DNA of 64,000 bases from Acanthosoma haemorrhoidale (Eukaryota > Arthropoda > Insecta > Hemiptera > Acanthosomatidae). Made by a program: the position numbers and the translations under genes. Under the pieces are notes generated by a model. That model worked only from the letters and a program-made list of their open reading frames with translations, was not told where the DNA came from and made no database searches. The stretch is from the NCBI GenBank assembly GCA_930367205.1, contig OV884011.1, positions 170,139,226 to 170,203,225 of the forward strand, read 5' to 3'. Of this stretch, positions 24,191 to 38,818 are shown one piece after another (positions within the stretch are counted from its first letter, which is position 1; every line of letters begins with the position of its first letter).

Positions 24191-26309
24191 CTATTGGTAC
24201 TGTGTATGGCTGAGCTCTTTCTTACAACTGTCTTTGTCTAATGGGATATTTTTAAAACTGTTTATGATATGTTGATTAGGTTTATGTGTAAGTTTACGAT
24301 GAACATCGTAAAAATGAATAAAGATCATGTAACAGTGGTTTATACATTTAATATAATGAATAAACTATTGATGTTATAAAAAAAAAGTATAAATTGTGAA
24401 TATGAGCTCACAATGATTACTAAAATTTAAAGTAAAGGAATTAGTTTAAATAAAATTATAAATCTATTGAATTTATTAAGTTTCGTTAAATTATGTGGTA
24501 TGCAAATATTAAAAAAATATTGATATTGAAAAACAGCTCTGTCTACACATTCGTACTCCTGTCCAAAATGTTTTATTTGTTTTATAACCCCATTAACCCC
24601 CAAATTAGACCTAAAAATTGAAAATACCCTGGAGACACTTAAATCGCCTTGAGTTTGGCAAAATACTATGATAAATGTTCCCGGAATACAAACCTTCTGG
24701 ATATGCCAATGCTTACCCTCATCTGGGATTTGCTGTCATGTCGATTCTGTTATCTGTTTTGAGGTTTTTATACATAATTGTTGATATAAGTGGGTGGTTA
24801 ATATAATCCATATCACAACTTTTTTAAATAACTGTTACCATATTTATACTTAACGTTCTGTTAATTTTGGCTATATGCTTTCCGAGTACACAATCTAATT
24901 TAAATGTATATGGATTACCGGTTTACCCAATAGAAGAAATAAACTGACTGCAATAAAATGAAATTGACTGCTCGAATCGCTTGTTAACGGGGCCGCAAAC
25001 AGAAAACGGCGGGGCGTTTCAACAAGGATCAAAGAGGTTTTGGATAAAGATTGATTGGATTCTCGAACATCTACCGCTATGTCTCGCTCGTCAGTTGGGA
25101 ACGTGATTGGCGTCAAGGTAAAAAATCATTCATAAATATACACTACTCTACTACAATAAACATACAATTATGCCAGTCGGGCTACTATGAGGTTGCCCAT
25201 AAAGCTAATTGTGAGAAAACGGAAAAATAATAGATTGTGACTTTTTAATATTCGATGTGTTAAATAAATTGCTCATTTAATTCCGATTTAGTGATATAAT
25301 TTTCAAGGCGAAAGATTTGTATCAATCATCAATGTATCAATCAGCAATGTTTGTACACTTAGCCTGGACAGAAAAAAGGTAACGAGGAAGGCAAATATTA
25401 CGACGAAAACGGAAGAATTTGTGGAAATCAACAGGGAATGAATTTTTTTTTTTTTTAATAAACAACGCTGTTATTTTATTGGCATTTGTTGTTTTTACGA
25501 ATTTTCTATATTATACAAACAGTGGTTATAAATTTATTTTAATGGGGGAAATTCCGATGTCCAACAATCGAAGCTTTCGCCACAGTTTGCACATGTCCTT
25601 CCATCATTGGGGCGAAGATAGAAAAGGACAGATATGCATATTGTTTTGTTGAAGGACTGTGGTTTAACAGCGCTGGGAGAAGAAACAAAAAATATTGACA
25701 TAAAAAAAACCTTTTCATATTAGCTGGAACGACGTCAAATATGTGATTTCTATTGTTGACTCCCGAAACATTATTTTCGGAAGTATCGTCGAATTTCATT
25801 TTTAGTGTCATATCATTATTACAGAACACACGTATTAGGTATTAGCTTGATAGAAGATCGATTTATTTCCTGTTTAAAAGCACAGTCGCTCCCTTTAGGC
25901 GTGTTGAACAGTACGGCAATACCTAAAAAAGGTAGGGAAAGGTAAAGTCTCTATTCTTAAATATTATAGTGATGCGTAATGCCTAGAAAACTTGACAATG
26001 GATCATATTATGACTTGTACATCCCTGGACTAAGAGAAGAAAGCACTTTGCATCACAGCATATACAAATGTTCCGTGTAAATATGTTTAGAGGTGCCGAA
26101 CCAAACATCAACATCAATCCGACCGTACTATAGCTGAATTAAATACGGGGTTGATGTGAAAATTGTATACAAAAAAATATACGATAATAAGGTATTGAGC
26201 ACTGTGCATAATATATTTTAAAGCTAATGACATATTGGCAGATACAGCCACTGCTGATTACATAAATATGATGTTTGTGGCAGCCTAAGGCCTAGAGAAG
26301 AAAGGTTAG

Positions 26310-26500
26310 ACTGACAGGTGAGTTTACAAACAGAAGACAGCGGGTGGGGGAGGGAACGCAGGCGTCTTGCCCGCGTCCTGGCGGGAGTCTGCTCCCGCGC
26401 TTCTTCGAGGCAGGCACAGCTGGCTCCCGGTTGTCTTGGACGTGTCGTCGGCGTCTTCTCGCACCGTCGGAGAGTGAGCAAGGTCCATCACTTTTATATA
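26310..26500. promoter_or_regulatory. GC-rich island in intron 3
   Basis: About 190 bp of GC- and CpG-rich DNA preceded by a consensus donor, GACAG|GTGAGT, at 26316. Both strands carry short open frames, which GC-rich sequence gives by chance. It could be an alternative first exon with its promoter or a repeat fragment. Nothing in the sequence decides between these. Confidence 0.25.
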
Positions 26501-26996
26501 CTTCTGGAGTTGGCAGCCTCATTGTTTCCCACACATAGATCTAGTAAACACTTTTATTATCTTGGCTTTCCTTTGTCTCTTCTAGTCTAGCGGATATTCG
26601 AGTTTATTTCCGGTGCATGCTTTGCCAGAATAACTTATTGCCTCTGAAAGCAGAAACATGATGGCAAAATCAGACCCCAAGCTGACATGCTTAATTTTTA
26701 TAGTGTATGGAGTGGCATGATACTAATACATATCTATACTTCAAACTTTTTAAGTTTTGAGTTGCTGTTTCCAGACCTAGATACCCTGCCTATTTGACAC
26801 CTGTTCAACCTAAATAAGCTGTCATTTTATGACCTAACATAAAAAAAAAATAACTCCTTTGGAATAGGAATGTGTAATTAGCTGATTACCTAACAATTAA
26901 AAAATAAATGTTTTCCACTCTCAAATAGGGTCAAGGTTTTAAATTGAATTCTTTGAAGTCATAATTAATAATATGATGTTTGTATTTTAAACTAAT

Positions 26997-27247
26997 ATTA
27001 CAAAAATTCATGTAAATTGTTACTTAACTCAACCCGTATTTTACGTAAAGGTGATGTATTGGTTAGTAGTACCCACTTGAAGGCCTGACGATGCATCCAG
27101 TGAAGTATAATTAAAGACTATCAATCTACCTCTTGGCAGATAAAAAAGTATTGTATTGACGTATTGTATAAAATTCAGATTTGTTTCTGTCATTTTTTAG
27201 TTTCTATTGAGTTTTACTTCACTTTTAAAAGGATCCCTGTTCTGTTC
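26997..27247 (+). repeat. Direct repeat C, copy 1
   Basis: About 250 bp, from ATTACAAAAATTCATG to AAAAGGATCCCTGTTCTGTT. The homologous copy is at 28099-28362 in the same orientation. Confidence 0.9.
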
Positions 27248-28098
27248 AAGAATCAAATATTAGAGGCATGTATTCCTTTTGTTGCTATCTGATGGCATTT
27301 GACCTTCAGCTTTCCAGTATTTATTTACTGACTGTAATTCCGGCAGTTTTTTCTAACACTCAAAGAAGTATAGATATAAGTTTCAAGAAAACTAATCAAA
27401 ACTGTTTGAGGGGATAAAATAAATTTCCTTGTCCACATTACTTATTATCCCTAATTATTTTTGAAAATTACAAATCAAAATGAGTTCAAGTTGATTTTTC
27501 TCGACTGAGGAATGGCCCACATGCAGGCAGCTAATTATAATCCGCTGAGTTTTGCCAAAAATGTATGGATCGAACCATCTTGAGCTCTGAATTTCATTCG
27601 GTACTTCTCGAATGAATATTTTGTTAAAACAAGCCATTGCCTACAAAATGCTAGAATTATATGTCTTAAAACCTCAACGGGTGTGAGTTGGATTTCCAAA
27701 TATGAGAGCAGATTCTGTTTCGTGTCGTGGCAACAAAATAAGCCTATTTAATATAGTATATAGTAAGATAATTATGTATTGTGGTGGTCACTTGTAGGTA
27801 GTAGTGGTTACAGGCAAGTAGCAGAGCCCTTCATATAATACCCAAAAAAACTATGTGGGTAGTGGAGTCGAGTTCGATAAAAACAAAATGTTCATTGTGG
27901 CGTGCTTCCTACACTTTCCTTTTTTATATATTTGTGGTGTATTCTAAAAAAATATATGAATCTTGGCTATGTATTGAACTGGACGAGTACCTTTATGTAC
28001 CAAATAATAAACCAATTCCATTATCAGTCAAAATAATCTATATGCATGACAGTTATGATAATTATTCTTAACCTAATCGATTATATATAATATAATGT

Positions 28099-28362
28099 TA
28101 TTACAAAAATTCATGTTAATGGTTACATAACTCAACCCGTATTTTACGTAAAGGCGGAATATATTGCATAGTAGTTCCCATTTGAAGGCCTGATGATGCA
28201 TCCCGTGAAGTATATAATTAAAGACTCTTGGCAGATAAAAAATAATTGTATTGACGTATTGTATAGAATTCAGATTTTTTTGTGTCAAACAAAAAAAAAA
28301 ACTCAGAATAAACTTAGTTTCTATTGAGTTTTACTTCACTCTTAAAAGGATCCGTGTTCTGT
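28099..28362 (+). repeat. Direct repeat C, copy 2
   Basis: Second copy of the 26997-27247 repeat, offset about 1.1 kb. It carries an inserted A-rich stretch near 28286-28312 and scattered substitutions. Confidence 0.9.
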
Positions 28363-31300
28363 CTGATAATGAAAACTGCAGTGAATATTTATTAAATGAG
28401 CTCACAAATTTACCTAGCCTATCTTTACATCATGTTAATATGAGGTTGAGCAGTCTCCAAGGTGGGGTTTTCTTATTTTTTTCGGTTTATTCTTGGCTAT
28501 GATCGGTTATTTCCTCAAAGGCCGGCGCACGCTTCCTAGATGAGAAAATGACTCCGGCGATGAAAGACTAATGTATAGATATACTAGTCTAGTGAGATGA
28601 CAGGTCGTAGACTTCAGACAAAGTAGATAAATACATTCTTTTCATTGTCTATGTTTACACCAGTACCCCTCTTGAACATCTTTGCAGCATGCCAGACAGC
28701 TTGTATCCATGGCTGCTTTAATTGGCCTGATGAAGTGACAATCGTTCCACCGTTTCAATCACAATCGTTCTAGGCTCATCGTGGCCGGTGTGTAGTCTTG
28801 AAATCAATTCCAGAAATCGCTTTTTTATGAAAAGTTTAAAGGTTTTTTTTAAACACCTGGGGTGGCCAAGTTGTGGATTGTGCATGAAAAGATCGTCGAT
28901 TCCTCAATTGCAATCATCCTCAATCATTGGATGATTCCCGTCAGGTAGTGACGGGAGTAAACTGTGTCCTGTGGGGGACCCCCAGCCTCAATTCTCTTTC
29001 TTTTATTTTCTCAACTTATAAACCGGTAATTTGCCTCCATAGTTTTGTTTCAGACCTGCTTAAAAGCTTCTTATCTGAGATGGATTGCTTCTATATAATA
29101 TGCAAGTATACAACCAATTTTTTACGAATCGATCGTTGATATATACTTCGATTTATTGATTTGTATTAGTGATGTTGGTTATTGTTTTTTCAAACCCGAT
29201 ATTGCAGATGTCTCCTCTGGTTTTCCTCTTATAGCGTTTTTTATCGATTTTGTTATATTCGCTTTATAGATGATGAAAGTCTAATTTTCGAAAAATTGAT
29301 TGCTTTTCCCGGAATTGCTTTTTTAACCGGAAAAGAAGGAATAAATTTGAGCAACTTTAATGCCACTCCAATTGATTTTATTAAACAATTAAACATTTTT
29401 TTTTTTTGGAAAGGTTATCAATATCCTTCTTGTCTCAAACTATTTGATTCTGCCAGTTAGTTATACTTATTAACAAGTAATATAAGTGAAAATTTCATCA
29501 ATATCATGCACACCTCACGCCGGTCTCGTTCCGACACCTTGCAAATGATTAAATATTAATTGCTGAGCCCGAAACTGGAGGCTCTACTTTCAATTGGTGT
29601 CATGACAATCGTCTTTCTCTCTACGATGAAGATTATAATATAATAACAAAACGTATGAACAGGACTTAAACGCGAAAAAATTCGGCATCATTTCTCTATT
29701 CTTTGAGCTATTTTAAGCCAAAGATCAGAAGCTATTTAAGATTTAAATTTCTTCTTTCCCCCATGGTGTTTGAAGTACTTATAAAAGTATATATTTCATT
29801 TAATTAAATTTAGCCCATAATTGATAATTAAACAAAATTTTAGTTGATAAAAATTGAAAGAATGTCTTGTATAATCCTTGGATCAAACAGCATTCCAAAG
29901 GGCTTAATTTAAATACTTGTGACCCGAAAATAAAAACAACATCCGGTTGATTCTGGTCCCTTCATTGGACGTGTTGTTGCGATTCCCCCGATGAAGAGTG
30001 ACCACTCGCACCTGAATGAGATTGCTACAATACTTTGAAGCTGATACTGTACTTGCTCACAAGTTACACAAGAGGTTATTTCGGTAACCGTGCTAGCCTG
30101 CGCGAGGGCTGGTCCACCCCCCCCCCTCAGAATTCATGAAGAGGGGTCGAACCCACCCCTACATGCCCACCCCTGCACCCCTGCATCGTGTTCTCTAAAA
30201 CATCCGCGTCTGCTCACGGTGAGTTTGTTTTACCTATTCACTATTTTACATTTTGTCTGAGTACATGTTTTATATTATTTATGGCGTGCTTATATCTACT
30301 TCGCAATATATGCATTGAATTATATGCAACTAAACTAGTAATGCATTTTCCTGACTATGCTTAAAGAAACCCGCTTCTAACTGAATTTCATCTATTCAAT
30401 TCAAAACTGAAGTTCACGGCTAAACAAGTTCTAATTCCATGCTCCAATAGCCATTAACAAGGAAGAGGAGGCCTGCACTCAGGAAGGGTGACCTGCCTGC
30501 CAACAAATGCAATTTAAGGAGCAATTCGATCACAAACCCTTCGTTTACTGTTTTATATATCCTCGTGCAATCATCGATCTCTATGTTCTATACACTATTA
30601 GCGTGATATCGGGCTGATGTTGGCTGAGATTCCAATGAACTAACAAAACAAATAAAAGTCACGTGATGTAGTGAAAATGTTATATATATTGGAGAATTGG
30701 TAGGAAGAAAATAATATAGATTAGAAAAAGAAAACTGATCTCGTAAAAATCGGATCTTCTTCATTACTGTGGGATAAGCTGTGTAATACAAGTATGGGTC
30801 CTCTGAGCGTAGATTACAATCTGCACGCACCCAGACGTTATTGGTCTAAGTAGGTTTTGTTTCATGTATATCAAATCATCAGTTTCAATTCTTGATGAAC
30901 CCGCACAGGCCGGTTCGTCTACTGAAGACTGCAGTTCTTTTTGATCATATAGATGATCGATTGGGATCGCGTTAGGATAAATAATAATCCGCTGTTGAGT
31001 TCTACGCGGAGAGAGATGTTCAAGTTGAAGATAATCGGAAAAAAATAAAAAGGAATTCTATACAACCCTCTTGGACCAAAGTTGCCTACAAGAAGCCAAG
31101 CGTAATCGTTAGTAACCGGCAAACGTAGCAAACGTACCAGGTGTCTCGTAGGTTACAGTAATGGCATATACGGAAATGGAGGAGACAAATTTTCCCTTTC
31201 ATTTTCAACGCGGTACTGTAGGAATATTCCAAATAGGACCTAATAGGTGCAATGAAGGATGTATATGGAATAGTAGCACTAGGATGTAAAGGATAGGTAC

Positions 31301-34300
31301 TGCCAATGATCAATATTCACGCCGAATTAGTGTACGGCGATCAAAATGTGACTGCGAGTGTGCCCAGTGTATGATCAGCACATATGTATGGAAATATGGC
31401 ATCACTGTCACCTAGTCCACCGTCCTGCTTTAGATGATGTTCAGTAACTAGTCCAAAATGATCAAGTTGTAGGGTGTGCAAGGTAGCGGATTGCTTCTCA
31501 ACCCAGTCTTGGAGTAAACTAAAAAAGCAACTTAGTAACAAAAGACTCGACAACTACACAGTTGCTAACTATCGGTTCGGTTGGTCAGCAATTGCTGTTT
31601 CTGTGTGAAGATGAGGATTGCTATAAGAAAATTTCCATGGCCAGGCAAGGTCACTAAGCAATTGGGTTTAGCAGAACACACTCGTAAGTACTTCGTGATT
31701 GTTACGGTTTCTACTCCTTGGCGTAATCTGCCTTCTACGAATGTACTACTTTACTGCATCACTTATGTGACTCCCGTCACGGTCAGCGTACCTAACTATG
31801 AAATCTCGGGAGGGTTTAAGCATTACAACTAACTATGATATTGCAAAGGTGTTTTTTTTTTCCCCCAATCCCCTTAAAAAAATGACAAAACTTTTATTTA
31901 CTATATATTCTTAGGCGAACCTATTTACATACTACATTTTATATGTCCTGTACCATCGGTACACTCTATGCAAGGCTCTTTTATACAGGCATAGAAGTTA
32001 TATAATCAATACAAGTACAATGATACACAAAGTACTTGGCTTCATTGACAAGACTCTACAAGGTGAGGTTCAATGTTTCATTTGAGCAAAGGCTTTGTTT
32101 TATTTTTTTGAAAATACCTGCTCTAAAACTTTTACTTAAGCGGGAATGGGTAGTATTGTAGTGATTATTTTATAACTAAGCAGTGGAGAAGTGACGTAAG
32201 CGGAAACCGCAGGCCTTTGTCCTTCCATTAATAGAAGCTTCTTAAAAAAGAATAGTTAGTTGTCTTCTTTTCCTAGCACGCTGTCTCTAGCGATCTGGAC
32301 CCGGCACATTCACATGTGTTTAGTATTTATGAATATCTCCATTTGATGATTATCCCTGATAGCAGGTTGACGGATGGTTATACTTATTTTGGCCAGGCCG
32401 GTCGAGTGGGGGAAGGTAAACACTACCTAAAGTAACACAGTGGCAAAACTGGATTAATTGTTTTGCATCAACCAAAGCCGATCTCCCAATAAACGCTTCA
32501 TCTCATTCAAATAAATATTTTTTGTTTTTTGCAAACAAGCAGTATATCAATTATGAAACGAAATTCTTTTTTTTTAATAAACTGCATAAAAGGTGAATAA
32601 AGAAAGAGTAGAACAAAAATTGTTCCGTACAATGTCGACAGAGGTTTAGTAAAAAGTGTATCGGACAGTTACTTTAAAAAAAATTTAAATAACAAAATGA
32701 TTGTCAAAATAAAAACAGTATTAAATATGCGATTTAGATTATAAATTTTACTGTCTGGAAAATGTTTGATGATTAGCCTTAATCATTTGGCGGTGCATTA
32801 CTTATAATAATAGCTTCTGACCTTGGGGTTGCAAAATCATAAAAAATTATCGAAATGGAAGCTAATTTTTTCTATTTGTAATTGTTTTCTCCACGCTTCC
32901 CGTTGTTATAGCTTAACAATAAAGCATATAGCACATAACCCAGGCATTTGTTGATTACTCCACCATAGGTAGACTCTCACTACCTTCCCGAACCCACCCG
33001 CTTCCTTTAGGCCCCACACCCCATATCCTTCTCATACTTCCTTCAAGTAGGACTCCCCTTAGTGAAAGGCACCCATCAATCCAAAATAATTTTCCTTTTA
33101 TTTTTCCCACATTCTATTTTTTTTAAGTTTCAGAGCTATAAAAAAAAAAAAAAAATGTTGATAACAACTTAAAATTTCAGATCGATACGCCATTATGAAA
33201 CGTACAGACATGCGGGAAAATATTGCCCCTTACCTTTTTAGAAGTAAGGCCTCTTCCTTTGGACTCTCCTATAAACAAAAAGTAAATTTGATTTAGTTCA
33301 TAACAATTGTTTTTAAATAATGCAACTGAACGTATTGTGTCTACTTTTTTTTATTTCTACGAAAATTATAGAGAAAAGTAAACAGTTCTTAAGATAATAT
33401 TGAATTCATATAATACTTTTCCGTTATCAAGTCAAATATTAATAATAATTTTTTTGTAATTATCATAACTTCCTCGGTAATAAATTCCCAAGTGTCTCTG
33501 GGATTGTTTGATATTATATACATTGGATTTTATGTTAATATCCATTGCGAATACATACTAACTAATAGAAACCTTATTTATTTTATAATCCTTGTTATTT
33601 ATAATATTATTTTGTATAATTAATTGCCTATATGAAGGAAGGTCGAGGATGTAAGGAATGTCTATTAGTCGGCGCTGCTGAAAATAACTCAAGAATTTTT
33701 TCGTCTATTTTAAAATTCATGAATAACTTGTCAACCGCCGGAGACATTTTCACAGTCAAACAAGAACGATTTGAGACGAATCTCCTTTAAGTTATCCCAC
33801 GACATCACTTACTAGGCCTAATTGTACCAATTCTTTCACTTCAAATTCTCGATTCGTAAGATAATTAACCTTAAAATAGATTTTTGGTATATGCTAATGT
33901 AAACTACTAAAAAATGACGGCTGGTTGGACATTACCTTTACCGCCAAAGATTATTTTTCATTGATTATGTCCGAAATAAAATGTTATGCTGTATAATTTA
34001 AAAAACCAAAAAAAAAACGAAAGGACCTCACATATAAAAATAACGTAAAAAAACAAATATTAAACGAAGATTATTTTACTGGAATAAATAAACAATGCTA
34101 TATTCCCCTTTCATTATCAAGGATTCAAGGTTGACTGCGTTTCCGTAATAGGTCATATCTTTGATAAAATAGAGTTTCATTATCAATATTTATAGCGATA
34201 TCCCTTCTGTGCATTTGTGGGTGTACTGGTCTTCGTACTTCTGAGGCTTTACTTTCAAAAATGTACGAGGCACTTTATTCTGTCGCCATGACAGAATGTT

Positions 34301-34879
34301 CTATGAAAAAATATCCGAATATTGGAAAAACATTTCTAATCCATATCACAAAACACATGTGATTAAGCATGTGACGTTGCCAAAGACACATAAACGAAAA
34401 TAAGAGACACAAATTTGTTCAGTTCTTCGCTTAACTTACGGGCTTCCTGAAGAAGCAGCTCAGAAACTATTATACATTAAACCTTCTATATTTTACTAAT
34501 CTAAAGAGCTAAATAAAGTTGGCAAGGCAATAATAAATATAATTCTAAAAGCCAACATTGGAAATCGTAGAAGTCGTTTGTAGGAAGGCCATAACTATTG
34601 AAGCTGTGTGGCTCATATACCATAACTGTTGATTATTTAAATAAACTTTGGTTAGCCTTTGATATCTTAATAGGAAAAAATGTATGAATTCTTAATCTAG
34701 CCTTACATACGCACATATTGCAAACATATATCAATAAGTTCGTGTGCACCTGATAATTTCCGGAACAATTAATGTAATCTATATCGCATTTTGTATATTA
34801 AGCTTTAATATTTTTTTGTATTAAATATCCCACTATTATTAATATTTATTATTTAGATCGCGCTGCCTTTCTCTCGTAC

Positions 34880-34945
34880 AAGACTAACTCAGGTGGTAGT
34901 GTATCCGACCAGATATCGTGAAAGCCGTGGGTTTAATGAACTTGC
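34880..34945 (+). repeat. tRNA-derived SINE-like head
   Basis: An A-box-like TAACTCAGGTGGTAGTGTA is followed by TATCCGACCAGATATCGTG and a B-box-like GTGGGTTTAATGAAC. Spacing is tRNA-like, but the stems are imperfect and no acceptor stem is seen. Confidence 0.45.
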
Positions 34946-35412
34946 AGAATCCTGCTAGTACATTCTTTCTTTAGCTAACAAATAGTGACAGTACTAAGTT
35001 CCTTATTAATATCAGGATTATGTTACTGTTCCACGAAAGTTTGCTCTGGCCTGCCTCTTGCCGTTCTACCTCACACTTTAAAATCCACCATTAATCCTCT
35101 CTGCTTTTCTTAGATTATCAGCTGTCATAAGGAAAATAATTTACCACTTACTCCAGTGTTCTTTATCTCGAAGGTTTGTAGCTTTAGATTACCGTAGTCC
35201 GATGTGTCCTTTGGCGGCTGAATTAAAGCCTTACCTACTTAAAACCTTTTAACTTAAAACATTTCAAATACAATTTATTTACCGGTCATTTGTCAATTAT
35301 CTTAATAAGTTAACATGGCCAAGTTGTGATGTGTTTCGTTGATTCGTTCAGTTAAATATAGATCTGTTTTGAAGTTACGTAATGAGAAAATAAATATTTT
35401 ATTATCAACTTA

Positions 35413-35625
<213 letters not shown>

Positions 35626-35699
35626 AAGCAATATTAAGGGCATAATATTGTACTCGATTACTCTTCCAAATAAGAAAAAAAAAAGTCATCTCAGTTGTC

Positions 35700-36433
35700 G
35701 GGAATGTTTTCAAGGGGGAAGACGCCCGCCGCGGGCTGGGATATCTACGACCCGGCCGCTGTCCGGCGAGCGTCAAGAAAGAGATAAAATGGGTAGACCT
35801 GTGGTCTTTGACCTTTGCTGGCGGCATAGTCGGTGGGCAGCTTTATGCGTATTGATATGACTCCATAAGACCTTAGAAGGTGTGCCCCGACAGTGCACTA
35901 TGTTCAGGAGAAGAGGAACAGGGTAGGTATTAATAGGTAGTTTAAGTGGTCTTGGAATGGCCACGAATTCACACTCGGTATCTTAGGGTAGGCGAAAACC
36001 GTCCGGTAAGGTGAGTGTGAAGCGGAGAGAGGCAGACTGGATCGCTGGGGGAGACGCTACTAGGCAAAGTTTATAGGGCCCCCGGTGACCGTCATTCGTG
36101 AGGAAGAGATCTCTTCCAAGGAGGTGTTAGTTTTAGCGAGACGAAGGCAGAGAATCCCACTAGGAAGGTGTGGGGGTCTGACAACGCCGGACTAAAACAT
36201 AGCAAGGTTAGGAAAGAGAGATGCAGAGGTAGTTCAATAAGAAAGCCATGGTTCGAGTAGAGCAGCAAGTGCCAGTACAGAGGAGAGAGAGAGAGAGTAA
36301 GGGGCTGTGTTCTTCTGGTGCCGGGTTCCGAGAGTCAGGAGCAAACCCCCAAATCTGAGCCTTATATAGGCAGGGCAAAGGCTGGGCCTCACCAGAGCTC
36401 CTAGTGGGCTTCACCTGTTTCATGCATTAGTTT
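35700..36433 (-). mobile_element. LTR-like dispersed element, copy 1
   Basis: A GC-richer block whose minus strand is homologous to 52801-53259 on the plus strand. Shared features in order: a TATA-box context CCTGCCTATATAA (complement of about 36361-36373), a (CT)n or short CT stretch, TACTGGCACTTGCTGCTCTA, CCTCCTTGG, a 'GACGGTTTTCGCCTA' segment and CTGAACATAGTGCACTGTCG near the end (35885-35905). A TATA box followed by a transcribed-looking leader suggests a solo LTR or the 5' part of a retrotransposon. Terminal TG...CA and target duplications were not established, so the class is inferred. Confidence 0.55.
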
Positions 36434-38818
36434 CCCGCGCTCTTAACTGATGCTTTAAGGTTTTTATTATTAAAATATGGAAACATAAGTGGATATTTTC
36501 TGGGCCGAGAAGAGGGGAACTTCTATTTATTCGTGGTGAAGAAGTTGGCACATCAGTTAAAGGTATTTCCAACTTTACCACGACTTGCAATTTGCTGTTT
36601 CAGATTGAGGGACATCAAATTTAACAGAATGTAGATTTGGCACAGCATAAAATATTTATTTATTTTTTATTTATCTCACAAAGTTATTAAAGACGTAGGA
36701 TTATTGTACCAAAACGAGTAACTATTAGAAGTACTTACCCTGACGTCCGCGTATTATTCCCTCTCAAAACATTTGTTCGTAATATAGCATATTGTTACTA
36801 ACCCAAATAAATAATTACTATGCATTAAGTAAATAGATGTGACGCCCATGTAGGCCAACCGGACTTAATCAAATATAATTGAAGATTTCGCTGCAACAAG
36901 GAGTCAGCTTCATTTTTCCATCTTTTGGCTAACAAAAAAATAAAAAGGCTAAGAAAAATATTACTCTTCAAAATCTTTAATAAATAACAAGAAACATATG
37001 AGGAAAAACAAATGAAGTAACAATTTTTTTGGTTCACGACATTGAGGTTTCATTCAAAAAAGTAGAAAATGGAGATGATTGTTGCTGCAAACACTTCAAT
37101 TGTATTAAACTACGTGTTTTTCAAAAAACACGCTTTTTTGATATACTACTCCTGAACTATTTTCTAATAGAAAAGGAAATTGGTTTGGTTGGTCAGTGTT
37201 CCTAATATCGATGGATTTAAAACTAAACTATTCTCGTATTTCAACTAAGTAACGATTGCATAGAATCTAATCAATGAAACGAACCAATCAAAAAGCCGTT
37301 CTTTTACAATTACCCTTTTCTTAAAATGTACATTTATGGCAATAAGTTATCATTCGTTCAAAAAAAAAAAAAAAGATATTAATCATTCTCTATCCCTTGG
37401 TGCAAATTCGGTTCTACGTGTATTATTATAGCATTATCGTATACTTTGAAGTTGAATACAGGCTCGTGAGGGTTAATTATTCCCTGTAATATTGATATTT
37501 TGCAATGGAATGCATGCAGCAATATTTATTGCAAACAGATTTAATAAAGTCACTCCAATGTACAGAGGCCATTTAATCTTGTGACAACAAAGGTCAATTA
37601 GCTTTATCATTTAGCTTTGATAAAAGCATTACATCAATTAAGGCTGTGTTTGTGTTACGGAGGACGTGAAACGCACTAAATTAATGTCATTGTAACTTTG
37701 GTATGATGAGCTAGAAACAAAGTGGCGTAGCTAACAGACAAATTGAATATTTTGGAGGGACCTGTACATTTGGCGATAGTTGTATAATCTAACTGTTTAT
37801 AACAAAAAAGAGGAACTAGTTGCCAGTTCTACTAACTTAGAGCTGATGACACCTCAGGTCATTTGTATTTCTGACTCCGACATATTAATTCCTATTATGT
37901 CGTTAGTGTAAAGAACAGATTAAAGACGACAGCGCAAATTTAATATTTCAAAAATTGAAATGTTTTTGAAACCGGTATCTGACTATGAGTTCTAGTACAA
38001 TAGATATACCAATATATACTTAGTCACAACCGATTTTATTTTATTTTTCTACAATTTCCACCGGCCGAGAAATTTGAAGAAATAAAATGATAATTGTTAA
38101 ACTTGACGTTTGGGCACTACCTTACTAAATAGAACTGATCTCCTCGTGTCGCATTCGTATCTTCACTTGATTCGTACATATATATTTATTGATGTTAAAA
38201 CTCCTGTCTGCCAATTTTTTTTTAAGTAGGGCATTATATTTTTTTTTAACATAATACACGTGGAAGGATTTTCTTACTCCCACAGAAAGGTGTACCTTAT
38301 GATCTAGCCGCACGAATAACTATAGTCTATAGTGCACCTTTGTTAAGTAAAGTGCTGTACCAGAAATAACGACAGCCTTTATAATTTAGGTGATTATTTA
38401 ATTTAACTTGTGTTAATTTTGTATGTAATTAATTAACTGTTGACGTTATTCAAGCTCCTTATCTTAGTCTATTTTTTTATGATTAGAGATCTCACCTGTC
38501 CTGAATATCACAAATTATTAATTTTTGTTTAACGATTTTTACTTTTCCTAGAGGTACCCTGTTACACCTGCTTTAGATTTCTGTGACACTACATAAATAT
38601 TTGACAAGAATTTGTCTTTCTCTCATTCTTCTTCTCCCTTGCAACAACAGAATACTACAACTTTGACTCTTACGTCATCTAGAATGATTTAATGAGTTTT
38701 TAGGATATTTACTGAACTTTTGTTTCATTGGTTGTAAGAATGATTATTGATGATTCTTAGTAAGTCAATTATTCAATGCAGGCCTTGGCACTTGTTTGGC
38801 ATTAATCCCCATTTCCAG

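Noticed and set aside
25079..25117. ATG-started 13-codon stretch ending in AAG|GTAAAA, a possible alternative first exon
   Set aside because: It ends in phase 0 while exon 4 must be entered in phase 2, and nothing else supports transcription there.
31581..31832. 83-codon plus-strand ORF
   Set aside because: No recognisable motif, no splice context and no compositional signal; not supported as a gene.
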